Assembly (NCBI GenBank): GCA_020723325.1
Contig: DYJD01000018.1
Span: forward strand, 1 to 64,000
Source: Desulfosudis oleivorans
GTDB taxonomy: Bacteria; Desulfobacterota; Desulfobacteria; Desulfobacterales; SURF-7
DNA length: 64,000 bases
Direction: 5' to 3'
The position numbers were made by a program, and so were the translations under genes. Below the pieces are notes generated by a model that saw only the letters and a program-made list of their open reading frames with translations, was not told the origin of the DNA and did not search any database. Positions within the stretch are counted from its first letter, which is position 1. The number at the start of each line of letters is the position of its first letter. Of this stretch, positions 1 to 9,942 are shown piece by piece.

Positions 1-57
1 ATCATGGCACGGATTTTTGAGCCTGTGAAGATGGGGTTATTTGAGCGCTTACGTTAA
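1..57 (+). CDS. 3' end of an unidentified gene entering from the left
   Basis: The frame is open from the window edge to a TAA at 55-57. It encodes about 18 residues ending in FEPVKMGLFERLR. It could be the tail of a gene that starts outside the window, or a 17-residue ORF from the ATG at position 4. The FEPVKMG string loosely recalls the N-terminus of old-yellow-enzyme oxidoreductases, but a stop follows at once, so I do not assign a function. Confidence 0.25.
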   Translation: MMARIFEPVKMGLFERLR

Positions 58-86
58 AAACGATAGATATCGAAAAAAAGCTACGA

Positions 87-254
87 ATGTTTACCGCGGA
101 TTTGGCAACATATCGCAACGGCTTTGACCATGCATGGACATCTGTCGCGGAGCCGCCCAAGGATATTGCCGAGAAAGGCCGAGAATTCCTGGAACGACTG
201 GAAAGCGTTGTCGTCGAGCTTGAGAAAAACGGGATCGTGTGCAGTCTTCATTAA
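87..254 (+). CDS. Small hypothetical protein (55 aa), possibly a remnant
   Basis: ATG at 87, TAA at 252-254. The predicted peptide is acidic and helix-prone, with segments FLERLESVVVELEKNG and FDHAWTSVAEPP. The same frame stays open upstream to position 45 without a good start codon or a Shine-Dalgarno, so it may be the 3' part of a decayed gene. It lies among other debris upstream of a Fic stump. No family is recognised. Composition looks coding, but evidence for expression is weak. Confidence 0.3.
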   Translation: MFTADLATYRNGFDHAWTSVAEPPKDIAEKGREFLERLESVVVELEKNGIVCSLH

Positions 255-491
255 CTGGTCAATTCTGTTTTTTGGGTATCAGCAAGGTGAAGTTGATTTA
301 AAACACAATCGGACCGAAACCGGCCCATATCCGCAAATGGCCGAAGCAATGGCAACTGCCGTAGGTCCGGAAGATAATTTCGATTGTCAAAAAGAAGTGG
401 ACATGAGCCTCTTGGGGGGTATAATAGGGTCAAACTATGACCCGAAAGAGCGACTAATCGGGTCAGCACAAATGCAACTTGCGAGATCAGT

Positions 492-623
492 ATGGTTCAC
501 TATATTTGGCAGTCGCCTTCATGGCCGGAATTCAAATGGGACAGTGCCGCCCTTTTGCATTCGCTGGGAAAAGCACGGCAGGCCCAGGGAAAACTGTTGG
601 CTGATACCGAATCCTTGATTTGA
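492..623 (+). pseudogene. Truncated N-terminus of a Fic-family protein (DUF4172-like)
   Basis: ATG at 492, TGA at 621, 43 residues. The peptide begins MVHYIWQSPSWPEFKWDSAA and continues with LLHSLGKARQAQGKLLA. This matches the typical start of Fic proteins carrying an N-terminal DUF4172 domain (W-QxPxWPxFxW, then LLxxLGxARxAQGxLL). Those proteins run to about 350-380 residues and contain the HPFxxGNGR motif; here the frame stops before any Fic core, and the MntA gene begins 20 bases later. I infer a Fic gene that lost all but its first exon-like stump, probably when the neighbouring module was acquired. The family call is from memory of the motif, not a search. Confidence 0.55.
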
Positions 624-642
624 TGACTTGTAAAATTTTATC

Positions 643-1092
643 ATGCTTGATAAAAAATCGTCCATGAACGAATTGATAAAAGTCCGCCAAGAGATGCTGC
701 CCATCTTGCAGACTATGGGTGGTGCCAAGAAAGTCATTGCGGCCGTTTATTTGTTTGGCTCCGTTTGCAGCGGCCTTCATACCGGCGAATCCGACATTGA
801 TCTGGCGTTTCTGCTGGATGAAAAAGCTCACAAGGCGGATGCTTTCAGCGCTTCGGCTCCTGCCCATCTTGTGGCAGCGAGACTTGGGGAAAGGTTGAAC
901 AGAAACACCGATGTAATCATCTTGAACGCCGCCTCTATTGAAATTGCCTATGAGGTGATTGCAACCGGGATTTGTATTTACGATACAAACATGGAAAAAC
1001 GGATGACCTTCGAATGCGCCATGCGAGGCATGTACTATGATTTCAGGCCGTTCCTTGAGGAACTACGCTTACGACGGATCAATGCATTATAG
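643..1092 (+). CDS. mntA: MntA-type nucleotidyltransferase antitoxin
   Basis: A 149-residue minimal nucleotidyltransferase. The signature GS-x10-DxD is visible as LFGSVCSGLHTGESDIDLAF, giving the metal-binding aspartates of the pol-beta fold. In MntA/HepT (type VII) modules the MntA enzyme AMPylates a tyrosine of the HepT RNase and silences it. The gene is followed after 11 bp by HepT, the canonical order and spacing for an operon. ATG at 643 is preceded by an AT-rich stretch with no strong Shine-Dalgarno. It sits directly downstream of a Fic remnant and upstream of the CRISPR leader, so it belongs to a defence-rich patch. Nothing in the active-site motif looks broken. Confidence 0.85.
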   Translation: MLDKKSSMNELIKVRQEMLPILQTMGGAKKVIAAVYLFGSVCSGLHTGESDIDLAFLLDEKAHKADAFSASAPAHLVAARLGERLNRNTDVIILNAASIEIAYEVIATGICIYDTNMEKRMTFECAMRGMYYDFRPFLEELRLRRINAL

Positions 1093-1103
1093 CGGGGGAT
1101 AGG

Positions 1104-1529
1104 GTGAAATCCATCGAACGGAAAATCAATACAATTGATGAACGGGTTGGCCGCTTAAAAACTCTATCGCAAGGCCTGGCCTCCTATGAGGATTATATAA
1201 AAGATAAGGATGCAAGGGATATTGCCGAGAGAAATCTTCAGGTGGCCATTGAGACCTGCCTGGACATCGGTAAAATAATTATTGCTCAAGCCGGCCTGAC
1301 TGAGCCGAAGGACAATAAAGGCATTTTTCTAAGTTTGGCTGCCGAGGGAATCATCAGTGAGAAAACATTGGGGTTTATGGCGCCGATGGCCGGCGCGCGG
1401 AATATCTTGGTCCATGGCTACGATAAAATTGATGATGCTCTGATTTATGGAATATTGATGAAGCATCTGGACGATTTTACAGTTTTTCTAAGAGAAATCA
1501 GAGATATGTACTTAAAAAAGAGTCGATAG
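1104..1529 (+). CDS. hepT: HepT-type HEPN ribonuclease toxin
   Basis: A 141-residue all-alpha HEPN (DUF86) protein. The diagnostic RX4HXY motif is present as RNILVHGY near residue 100; R and H form the RNase site and the Y is the residue that partner MntA proteins AMPylate. I use the GTG at 1104, because GGGGGATAGG lies just upstream and no ATG fits. The mntA stop is 11 bp away, so the two are probably co-transcribed. All key residues are intact, so the pair is probably a functional toxin-antitoxin unit. The role of RNA cleavage is known for the family; the trigger here cannot be read from sequence. Confidence 0.85.
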   Translation: MKSIERKINTIDERVGRLKTLSQGLASYEDYIKDKDARDIAERNLQVAIETCLDIGKIIIAQAGLTEPKDNKGIFLSLAAEGIISEKTLGFMAPMAGARNILVHGYDKIDDALIYGILMKHLDDFTVFLREIRDMYLKKSR

Positions 1530-1698
1530 CGGACGAGAAATCGATCTGCGGAAAATTGATTCCATAAAAATAAAAGGGAATTATGGTAATTTCGGGTATA
1601 AAAAACAGCCGTCAAAAACAAACCGGTCGCCTTTTTGGGCGACATGCACGGTTTTTGGATTGGAATAGTTTGAAATAACGCCGGAAAAATAACCTGGT
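1530..1698 (+). promoter_or_regulatory. Probable CRISPR leader
   Basis: A 169-bp A/T-rich non-coding stretch between hepT and the first perfect repeat. The six perfect repeats are on this side of the array and the decayed ones on the far side, which marks this as the leader end. It holds a short hairpin, GTCGCC at 1626-1631 with GGCGAC at 1638-1643 around a T-rich loop. The repeats end in GATTGAGAC on the plus strand, consistent with transcription left to right from this leader. Confidence 0.6.
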
Positions 1699-2381
1699 GT
1701 TTGAAGCAGTGCCCCGAATAGAGGGGATTGAGACGTCTGGCCGTATCCGGCCCAATAGGTCGCCATATATGTTTGAAGCAGTGCCCCGAATAGAGGGGAT
1801 TGAGACTTCTGCGCTGATATCGGGCTCACACTGGCGGCAAAGTTTGAAGCAGTGCCCCGAATAGAGGGGATTGAGACTATCCATCAATTTTTTGGCAACC
1901 CATTTTTTCTTTTTGTTTGAAGCAGTGCCCCGAATAGAGGGGATTGAGACTTATCCCACCAGCACTTCCTGTTTTTGATACATATTGTTTGAAGCAGTGC
2001 CCCGAATAGAGGGGATTGAGACTTTCCGCCAGGTGCGTCTTTTTGTCCTTTGCTTTCAGTTTGAAGCAGTGCCCCGAATAGAGGGGATTGAGACTTATCG
2101 ACCACGACAAAGAACTTAATCGTTTCGGGATCGAAGCAGTGTATCGAATGGAGGGGATTGAGACAAAATTTTATAATCCCGTACCTGGTCGTCAATGTTG
2201 TATCCGAAGAAGTGTCCCGACTAGAGGGGATTGAGACTCGGCAAGTTGTTTGATAGATCCTTGATATACCAGATCCGAAGAGGTGCCACGTCATGAGGGG
2301 ATTAAGACACAACAAAATTCTCAAGGGTTATTCCGAACGGTTTCTATCTGATGGGAAGCCCCGACAAGAGGGGATTGAGAT
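1699..2381 (+). CRISPR. CRISPR array, ten 36-bp repeats, nine spacers, decayed at the cas-proximal end
   Basis: Repeats at 1699-1734, 1771-1806, 1842-1877, 1915-1950, 1987-2022 and 2059-2094 are identical: they begin GTTTGAAGCAGTGCCCC and end AGAGGGGATTGAGAC. Four further copies at 2129-2164, 2202-2237, 2273-2308 and 2346-2381 accumulate substitutions in order (for example GTATCG for GCCCCG) but keep the AGGGGATTGAG core. Spacers are 34-37 bp and all different. The CCCC/GGGG halves can form a 4-bp stem. Decay toward the right makes the left side the leader end. The repeat style is of the type found with type I or III systems; with no effector gene here the subtype cannot be fixed. Confidence 0.97.
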
Positions 2382-2649
2382 ATTATCTGCTCGAAGACTG
2401 GCGCTGTGCTGATTATCAGCAAAAGTTTTATTTTTTTCTACCACACGCTTCGCTGAAGTACACGAAGGACGCGAAGTTTTTCCGGCTAGCCCACCCCAAG
2501 CTAAAGTTTTTCTTCGTGCCCTTCGTGTCCTGGTGAAAAAATGTTTATCTCCTGAAATATTTATTTGAAAAAATCCTCCCTGAAGCCGTTATGATTGTCA
2601 GAAGCCGAAACAAGTGCATTTTATTCCGAAACAGCCGGGAGGTAAAATC
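2382..2649. repeat. Intergenic region with an inverted TTCGTG-rich repeat
   Basis: No gene is convincing here. TACACGAAGGACGCGAAG at 2459-2476 and CTTCGTGCCCTTCGTGTC at 2512-2529 form an imperfect inverted repeat. The preceding CTACCACACGCTTCGCTGAAG matches, in reverse complement, the CTTCAGCGTAGCGGGTGGTAG motif at about 10036-10057 and 50861-50881, so this is one of three copies of a dispersed repeat. It also contains the promoter region expected for the TPR-CAPP-cas operon, but no clear -35/-10 pair stands out. Confidence 0.55.
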
Positions 2650-4002
2650 ATGAACGCCAGTCAAAGCAAATCGTCCGTTGTCCCTTTTCAAAGTCAGCAG
2701 AAAGACCAGTCTCTCCGCATAGCTGAGGACGAATTCCTGAGCTTAAAGGACCTGGTTCCGGTTCATCACGATGCGGCCGCCCGCCAACTGGCAAGAATAT
2801 CGGCGGAGATCGGTGAGCTTACGCGGGAAAACCGTTGGGCGGATGCTCTGGCGCTGTTTCATCCGGTGGAGGAAAAACTTCCGGAAATTGCCACCGATGA
2901 AATGCGCGTCCGCATCCGTGAGAAAAACGCCTTTGCCTTGGGTCAGATCAAACGTTTTGATGAGGCCATGGCCGAGCTGAAGAAATGCCTGGCCGTGGAA
3001 CCGGACAATTTTTTCCATCACAGTTCACTGGCTTATACCGCGTACAATTCGCTGTATGCCGCCCGCAACCGTGAAATTTTTCTTAGCGGCAACATCCGCA
3101 AGGAAAGAATCGAAACGGCCCATCGACATTTCAAGGCGGCCCAGGCCTTGCGGCCCGACGGTGTGACCAACTTTTACCGGGAAGGCATGCTCTGGAAGCA
3201 GATCGAGGACAAGGTGGAGAAAGCACTACCCCTGTTTCATAAAGCGGTTTCCAATTGGGAGGCCTGTACGGAAGACGAACGCGAGCGGCGTCATCAGGAG
3301 CGAAAGAACTATGTCAAATCCCTGTATCAACTGGCCGGTTCGCTTTTGGAAACAGGAAAGGCCATGAAATCCCTGGACGCCCTTAAAAAATGCATGACCG
3401 CGGATGAGGGTACGGACCTGGTCTCCCTGGTGCACAAGTATTTTGCCTTGGGCAAAATTCATTATCAGCTCAACCGTAATGCGGAAGCCAGGGATGCCTT
3501 GTTGTTCGCGTTGCAGTGTCAAGCAGGTCCGGCGCCGGATTATGTCTGTGAACTGCTGGGCAGAACCTATCTATCCATGGAAGCTCCGGAAAAGGCCCTG
3601 GAAGTACTCGGCAAGGTGCCGGAAAAGCATCGCCGCGCTTATTTCCTGTGGACCATCGCGGATGCTCAATGCGCGCTCAAGAATTTTGAGGCGGCACGCA
3701 AAACATTGGCCTGGGCCACGGAACGCGACACCCGGGCGAAACATAAATCCCTGCTGCGGCTGGCCAAGATCGAATATGTCCATGGGCGTTTCGAAGCTGC
3801 TTTGGAGCATGCCAAATCAGCGGATGCATTTTTCCGCAAAACCTGGGGCAATGCCTGTGCGGATGCGCTTTTCTGGCAGGCGGCGGCGTCCTTGCATTTG
3901 GGTCAAAAGGATGCGGCCCGTGGTTTGGCTGAAGAACTGCGGACCCATGCGCCTTTCTATCCCAAGCTGGAACGGCTTTTAACGGCGACGGGTCAGGGTT
4001 GA
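2650..4002 (+). CDS. TPR-repeat protein preceding the CRISPR primase-polymerase
   Basis: A 450-residue soluble protein. I choose the ATG at 2650 because GGGAGG lies at about 2638-2643; a GTG at 2614 would add 12 residues without a ribosome site. After a polar N-terminus the chain is a succession of helical pairs typical of tetratricopeptide repeats, for example QIKRFDEAMAELKKCLAVEP, YLSMEAPEKALEVLGKVPEK and KNFEAARKTLAWATERDT. There is no signal peptide, no membrane segment and no catalytic motif. It points into the CAPP-cas1-cas2 genes with only 101 bp before CAPP, and the CAPP protein itself starts with a TPR-like helical region. I infer a scaffold or partner for the adaptation complex; a direct role in CRISPR is not shown by sequence alone. 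Confidence 0.8.
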   Translation: MNASQSKSSVVPFQSQQKDQSLRIAEDEFLSLKDLVPVHHDAAARQLARISAEIGELTRENRWADALALFHPVEEKLPEIATDEMRVRIREKNAFALGQIKRFDEAMAELKKCLAVEPDNFFHHSSLAYTAYNSLYAARNREIFLSGNIRKERIETAHRHFKAAQALRPDGVTNFYREGMLWKQIEDKVEKALPLFHKAVSNWEACTEDERERRHQERKNYVKSLYQLAGSLLETGKAMKSLDALKKCMTADEGTDLVSLVHKYFALGKIHYQLNRNAEARDALLFALQCQAGPAPDYVCELLGRTYLSMEAPEKALEVLGKVPEKHRRAYFLWTIADAQCALKNFEAARKTLAWATERDTRAKHKSLLRLAKIEYVHGRFEAALEHAKSADAFFRKTWGNACADALFWQAAASLHLGQKDAARGLAEELRTHAPFYPKLERLLTATGQG

Positions 4003-4079
4003 TAATCAACCGTTAGCCATTGATTATTAATTATTTGTTTCAGCGGTTAATAATCAATAACTAATAACTAATTGTCAAC
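3997..4079. repeat. Hairpin-rich spacer between the TPR gene and CAPP
   Basis: Two inverted repeats lie close together. GGTTGATAATCAACC at 3997-4011 overlaps the TPR stop codon, and ATTGATTATTAA at 4019-4030 pairs perfectly with TTAATAATCAAT at 4047-4058. The right part is also a run of period-7 units (AATAATC, AATAACT, AATAACT, AATTGTC). No T-tract follows, so termination is doubtful; it could protect or attenuate the message between the two genes. Confidence 0.6.
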
Positions 4080-4103
4080 ATGGCGCTAAAGGAGACGGAC
4101 GTC

Positions 4104-5714
4104 ATGACTGTTACGGAGAAACAGATAGACCGGCTGCCGGCAAGGGGGCCGGACTACCGCCTGCTGCTGTCGCGCCTGGAAAAGGCCATCATCAGCGACG
4201 CTTCTTCCGGAAAGTGGCGGGAGGTGCTCGCCCGGGAGGCGCTGTGGCGGAAAATGCCGGCGGCAGGACGCATGCAATGGGCCAATCTGGCGCAAATGGC
4301 CGGTGAGTTTTCCACGGCGTCGGCGGTGCTGGAAAGTATTTTGGCTGAGAATCCCGAATGTCTGGAAGCCTGGGAAGCCCGTTTTGAAATTCTCGGTGCC
4401 ATGGGCGCGCCCGAGGAACGTCTCAAGGCCTTGGCGGCTGCCAAGGGTTTTGTACCGGCGGAGCGGCTCAGGCAATGGGCCGCGTCGGTTCAGGCGATGC
4501 CGGTGGATGGCGATACCGATACAGCAGTTGCTCCGTTTGCGCAGTTGCGCTTGAGAGAGGAGCGCATTCATCGGTTCATGCAGTTGTTTTCCGGACGAGA
4601 AGACTGTTTTGCCCGGCAATGGGTGGACAAGAAGGAAAGCAAGCAAGGTTATGTGCCGGTGCGGCAGCCGCTGACCCCAGGGGATGTGGAAACCCATTTG
4701 AGCGGCCGGATGACCTTCGGCATTTATTTAATGATGGCTGATGGTCGGGTGCGGACCGCGGTCTTGGATATGGATCTGAAAAAGGAATGGCGCGTCAAAG
4801 CCCATTCCCCTGCAGAAAAGCATCTGATCAAACGGGAGCGGGATTATCTGATCCGCCGTATCCTCTCGTTGTGCAAGGAATCCGGTCTTGCGCCCCTTGT
4901 GGAATACAGCGGCGGAAAGGGTTTCCATTTCTGGTTTTTGTTTGACCAGCCGGTTCAGGCGGCCCAGGCCCGGCAATATCTGGAAAATATCCGCGGAAAC
5001 ACCCAGGGCGATGTACAGACTTTTTCCCTGGAAGTCTTTCCCAAGCAAGTCCAACTGGGCGGCAAGGGGCTTGGCAACCTGGTGAAACTGCCCCTGGGCG
5101 TGCACCGGCTGAGCGGCAAGCGCTCTTTTTTCATTGATTGTGCGGACCGGGGCATCACGGCCCAACTGGCCTTTCTGGCCAATGTCAGACCGGCCGCCTT
5201 GGGTGAACTGGCTTGCGCCCAGGATCAAACCAATGCCCGGAAGGTACGTATCCACCCCCGTTTCCAGGCTTGGGCCGCGGAATATCCGGAACTTTGCACG
5301 CTGGAACGGAATTGTCCGCCCCTGGCCCAGGTGATGACGGCTTGCCGAAATGGTTCCAGCCTGGCTCTGCGGGAGGAGAAAACCCTTTTCCAGACCCTGG
5401 GATTTTTGAAGCGCAAGCAGACCCTGCTGCATTATCTGTTCCGCTCTTCGGCGGACTACAATCCCCATACGGTGGATTTTCAAATCAGCCGTTTGCGCGG
5501 CACCCCCCTGGGGTGCAATCGCATTCACACCTTGCTCCATTACAACGGGGACTTCTGCCGTTTCAGCGGCAAATACGACTATGCCCATCCTTTGCTGCAT
5601 TTACCCAATGAGCTGAGCGATGCCGGTTCCAAATGCGAAAAGGCGGAAGACTTGAACACGGCCCTGGAGCGCCTGCGGGTGGCCATTCTGCAGGTGGAAA
5701 GGTTCCTGAAATGA
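4104..5714 (+). CDS. CRISPR-associated primase-polymerase (CAPP), AEP superfamily
   Basis: A 536-residue archaeo-eukaryotic primase-like polymerase. I use the ATG at 4104, with AAAGGAG at 4088-4094; an ATG at 4080 lacks this. Residues 1-150 are helical and TPR-like. The AEP core follows: motif I D222-M-D224 in VLDMDLKKEW; motif II SGGKGFHFW at 269-277 with H275; motif III LVKLPLGVHRLSG around 326-338. Cysteines at 404, 414, 471 and 485 in the C-terminal part could bind zinc or an Fe-S cluster, as in PriL-type domains. Its stop overlaps the cas1 start (ATGA at 5711-5714), so the two are translationally coupled. Known CAPPs make DNA and associate with Cas1-Cas2, mainly beside type III systems, so a role in completing or generating spacer DNA is likely. 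Confidence 0.85.
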   Translation: MTVTEKQIDRLPARGPDYRLLLSRLEKAIISDASSGKWREVLAREALWRKMPAAGRMQWANLAQMAGEFSTASAVLESILAENPECLEAWEARFEILGAMGAPEERLKALAAAKGFVPAERLRQWAASVQAMPVDGDTDTAVAPFAQLRLREERIHRFMQLFSGREDCFARQWVDKKESKQGYVPVRQPLTPGDVETHLSGRMTFGIYLMMADGRVRTAVLDMDLKKEWRVKAHSPAEKHLIKRERDYLIRRILSLCKESGLAPLVEYSGGKGFHFWFLFDQPVQAAQARQYLENIRGNTQGDVQTFSLEVFPKQVQLGGKGLGNLVKLPLGVHRLSGKRSFFIDCADRGITAQLAFLANVRPAALGELACAQDQTNARKVRIHPRFQAWAAEYPELCTLERNCPPLAQVMTACRNGSSLALREEKTLFQTLGFLKRKQTLLHYLFRSSADYNPHTVDFQISRLRGTPLGCNRIHTLLHYNGDFCRFSGKYDYAHPLLHLPNELSDAGSKCEKAEDLNTALERLRVAILQVERFLK

Positions 5715-6763
5715 GCGAGGCTCTCTATGTACTTGAACCGGGCAGTTACCTGCGCCGGGAGGGGAATGCCCTCAAAGTGGTGAAAGACAAGGCGCAGGTT
5801 CAGCACATACCTGCCGAAGGCCTGAAGCGCCTGACCCTGGTGGGTTATATCAGTCTCAGCGGCCGGGTCCTGGATTTTTTGATCCAGAAACGCATTGAAA
5901 CCGTTTTCATGACCCCCACCGGTCGTTTTCGCGCACGCCTGGCCCTGGATGAACACCGCCATGTACTGTTGCGCCGGGCGCAATACCTGCGTTTGAGCGA
6001 GGAGGCTTTTGCCATGAAAACCGCGGTACGCATCGTGTCCGGCAAGATCGATAATCTGTCGAATTTCCTCATGATCCGGGGCCGCCAATACAATGAACCG
6101 GCTTTGAAAACCGCTGCTTTGCAAATCAGGGTCATCCAGAGACGGCTTGCCTCCGCAAAAAATTTGGATGAAGTCCGCGGGTATGAGGGCGCGGCCACGC
6201 GTGTATATTATTCGGTTTTTCAGAAGATGATCCGTAATCCGGAGTTCGACTTCCCCGGGCGAAACCGGCGTCCGCCCAAGGACCCGATCAATGCCCTGTT
6301 GTCTTTTGTTTATACCTTGCTGACCAACGAGGTTTTATCCGCTGTAAAAAGCGTCGGGCTGGACCCCTATCTGGGTGCCCTGCACGAAATCAGTTACGGC
6401 CGCCCTTCACTGGCCTGTGACCTGGTGGAGGAATACCGGGCTTTTCTAGGGGATCGGTTGGTCCTGGGCCTGATCAATAAAAAACTCGTCCGCCGTGATG
6501 ACTTTGTTTTCCGGACACCGGTTCAGGAGGCTTATGCCGACGAGGCGGAATTGGCCGCCAACCGCCCGGTGGAAATGAAACCGGCCATTGCCCGGACCTT
6601 CATCGCCGCTTACGAGGAAATGATGGCCCGCGGCATTTTGTACCCCTTGCAGAACAAGCAGTTGTCCTACCGTTTTCTGATATTGCAGCAGGCCAGACAG
6701 TTCGCCGCCTTTTTGGAAAACCCGGGCACCAGCGTGTATGCGCCGTTTTGCTGGCAAAAGTAG
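5711..6763 (+). CDS. cas1: CRISPR integrase Cas1
   Basis: A 350-residue Cas1 starting at the ATG at 5711, inside the ATGA overlap with CAPP. It integrates new spacers into the leader end of the array together with Cas2. The catalytic set is intact: E159 in RGYEGAATRVYY, H225 in LHEISYGRPSLACDLVEEYR, and E240 (with D237) downstream. The metal-binding spacing matches type I/III Cas1 proteins. There is no fused reverse transcriptase or Cas4 domain; instead the separate primase-polymerase is encoded immediately upstream, which suggests that the polymerase takes the place an RT or host polymerase has elsewhere. The longer frame open from 5633 is inside CAPP and is not used. Confidence 0.96.
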   Translation: MSEALYVLEPGSYLRREGNALKVVKDKAQVQHIPAEGLKRLTLVGYISLSGRVLDFLIQKRIETVFMTPTGRFRARLALDEHRHVLLRRAQYLRLSEEAFAMKTAVRIVSGKIDNLSNFLMIRGRQYNEPALKTAALQIRVIQRRLASAKNLDEVRGYEGAATRVYYSVFQKMIRNPEFDFPGRNRRPPKDPINALLSFVYTLLTNEVLSAVKSVGLDPYLGALHEISYGRPSLACDLVEEYRAFLGDRLVLGLINKKLVRRDDFVFRTPVQEAYADEAELAANRPVEMKPAIARTFIAAYEEMMARGILYPLQNKQLSYRFLILQQARQFAAFLENPGTSVYAPFCWQK

Positions 6764-6770
6764 GAGGGTC

Positions 6771-7049
6771 ATGTTTTACCTGGTTTGCTTTGACATCGTG
6801 GACGACCGGAAGCGTTATAAAACCGTTAAAATTCTCAAGGATTACGGGGTCCGGGTCCAGAAATCGGTTTTTGAATGCCGGCGTTTGAGCGAAAAGGGTT
6901 TTCTCACCATGAAAAGCCGCATCGAGGAAGTCGTGGACGAGATTGAAGACAGTGTCCGGTATTATTACATCTGCAAGGAATGCATCGGCAAATTCGAGAA
7001 CTCGGGATTTGATGATCCTCCACTGGTTTTGAATTATACGTTGATTTAA
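6771..7049 (+). CDS. cas2: CRISPR adaptation protein Cas2
   Basis: A 92-residue Cas2 with the ferredoxin-like fold. The first strand YLVCFDIVDD carries the conserved D8, and YGVRVQKSVFECRRLS forms the second conserved block. I start at the ATG at 6771, 8 bp after the cas1 stop, with GGAGGG at 6763-6768 as ribosome site. It would bridge two Cas1 dimers in the integrase. It ends the operon; the next gene is clpB, 209 bp away. The length is normal for the family. The C-terminal two cysteines (ICKEC) are unusual to the eye but not diagnostic. Confidence 0.95.
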   Translation: MFYLVCFDIVDDRKRYKTVKILKDYGVRVQKSVFECRRLSEKGFLTMKSRIEEVVDEIEDSVRYYYICKECIGKFENSGFDDPPLVLNYTLI

Positions 7050-7258
7050 TAAAGCGGTTCCTGAGATTATTATTGCGGCCATCCTTTCATGGTGGGAGCG
7101 GCTTCCAGCCGCGATACCGCCTATACAAGAACCAAGACCTTACCGCTATGAATCCAACATGGCAGGTTTGACATCACCCCGGCCGTGTTTATGTTTTGTG
7201 AGGAAAAAGCAAGATCCGTTCCAAACGAAAAAGCCATCGCAATCAGGAAGGAGACTGT
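7050..7258 (+). terminator. Post-cas2 intergenic region with a short hairpin
   Basis: GCGGCT at 7098-7103 pairs with AGCCGC at 7107-7112 around a 3-nt loop, within a GGGAGCGGCTTCCAGCCGCGA block. It could end the cas transcript, but no U-tract follows. The rest of the 209 bp has no gene; the clpB ribosome site AGGAAGGAG is at its right end. I see no CIRCE or obvious sigma-32 promoter. Confidence 0.35.
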
Positions 7259-9850
<2,592 letters not shown>

Positions 9851-9921
9851 GGCTGTTTGGGCGATTTGAGACATATTTGTAATTTATTTGGTTTATTTTT
9901 TACATTTTTGGTTGTATTCAG

Positions 9922-9942
9922 GAGGGGCCTGCCGGGCCTCTC
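9922..9942 (+). terminator. Possible clpB terminator hairpin
   Basis: GAGGGGCC at 9922-9929 pairs with GGCCTCTC at 9935-9942 (one G-U pair) around a 5-nt loop, 72 bp after the clpB stop. The following TCAATTATC is only weakly U-rich, so it is a moderate candidate for termination. Confidence 0.45.

Noticed and set aside
4-57. Old-yellow-enzyme N-terminus suggested by FEPVKMG
   Set aside because: Only a few residues match and a stop follows; too short to support.
124-618. 164-codon plus-strand frame
   Set aside because: It runs through the better-supported short frames at 87-254 and 492-623 in other phases, and the translation has no protein-like pattern.
1581-2324. Minus-strand reading frames across the CRISPR array with repeated CLNPLYSGHCF-like peptides
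   Set aside because: The peptides are translations of the 36-bp repeats; no ribosome site and no independent conservation.
2351-2536. 61-codon plus-strand frame after the array
   Set aside because: It starts in the decayed last repeat and crosses an inverted repeat; no coding signal.
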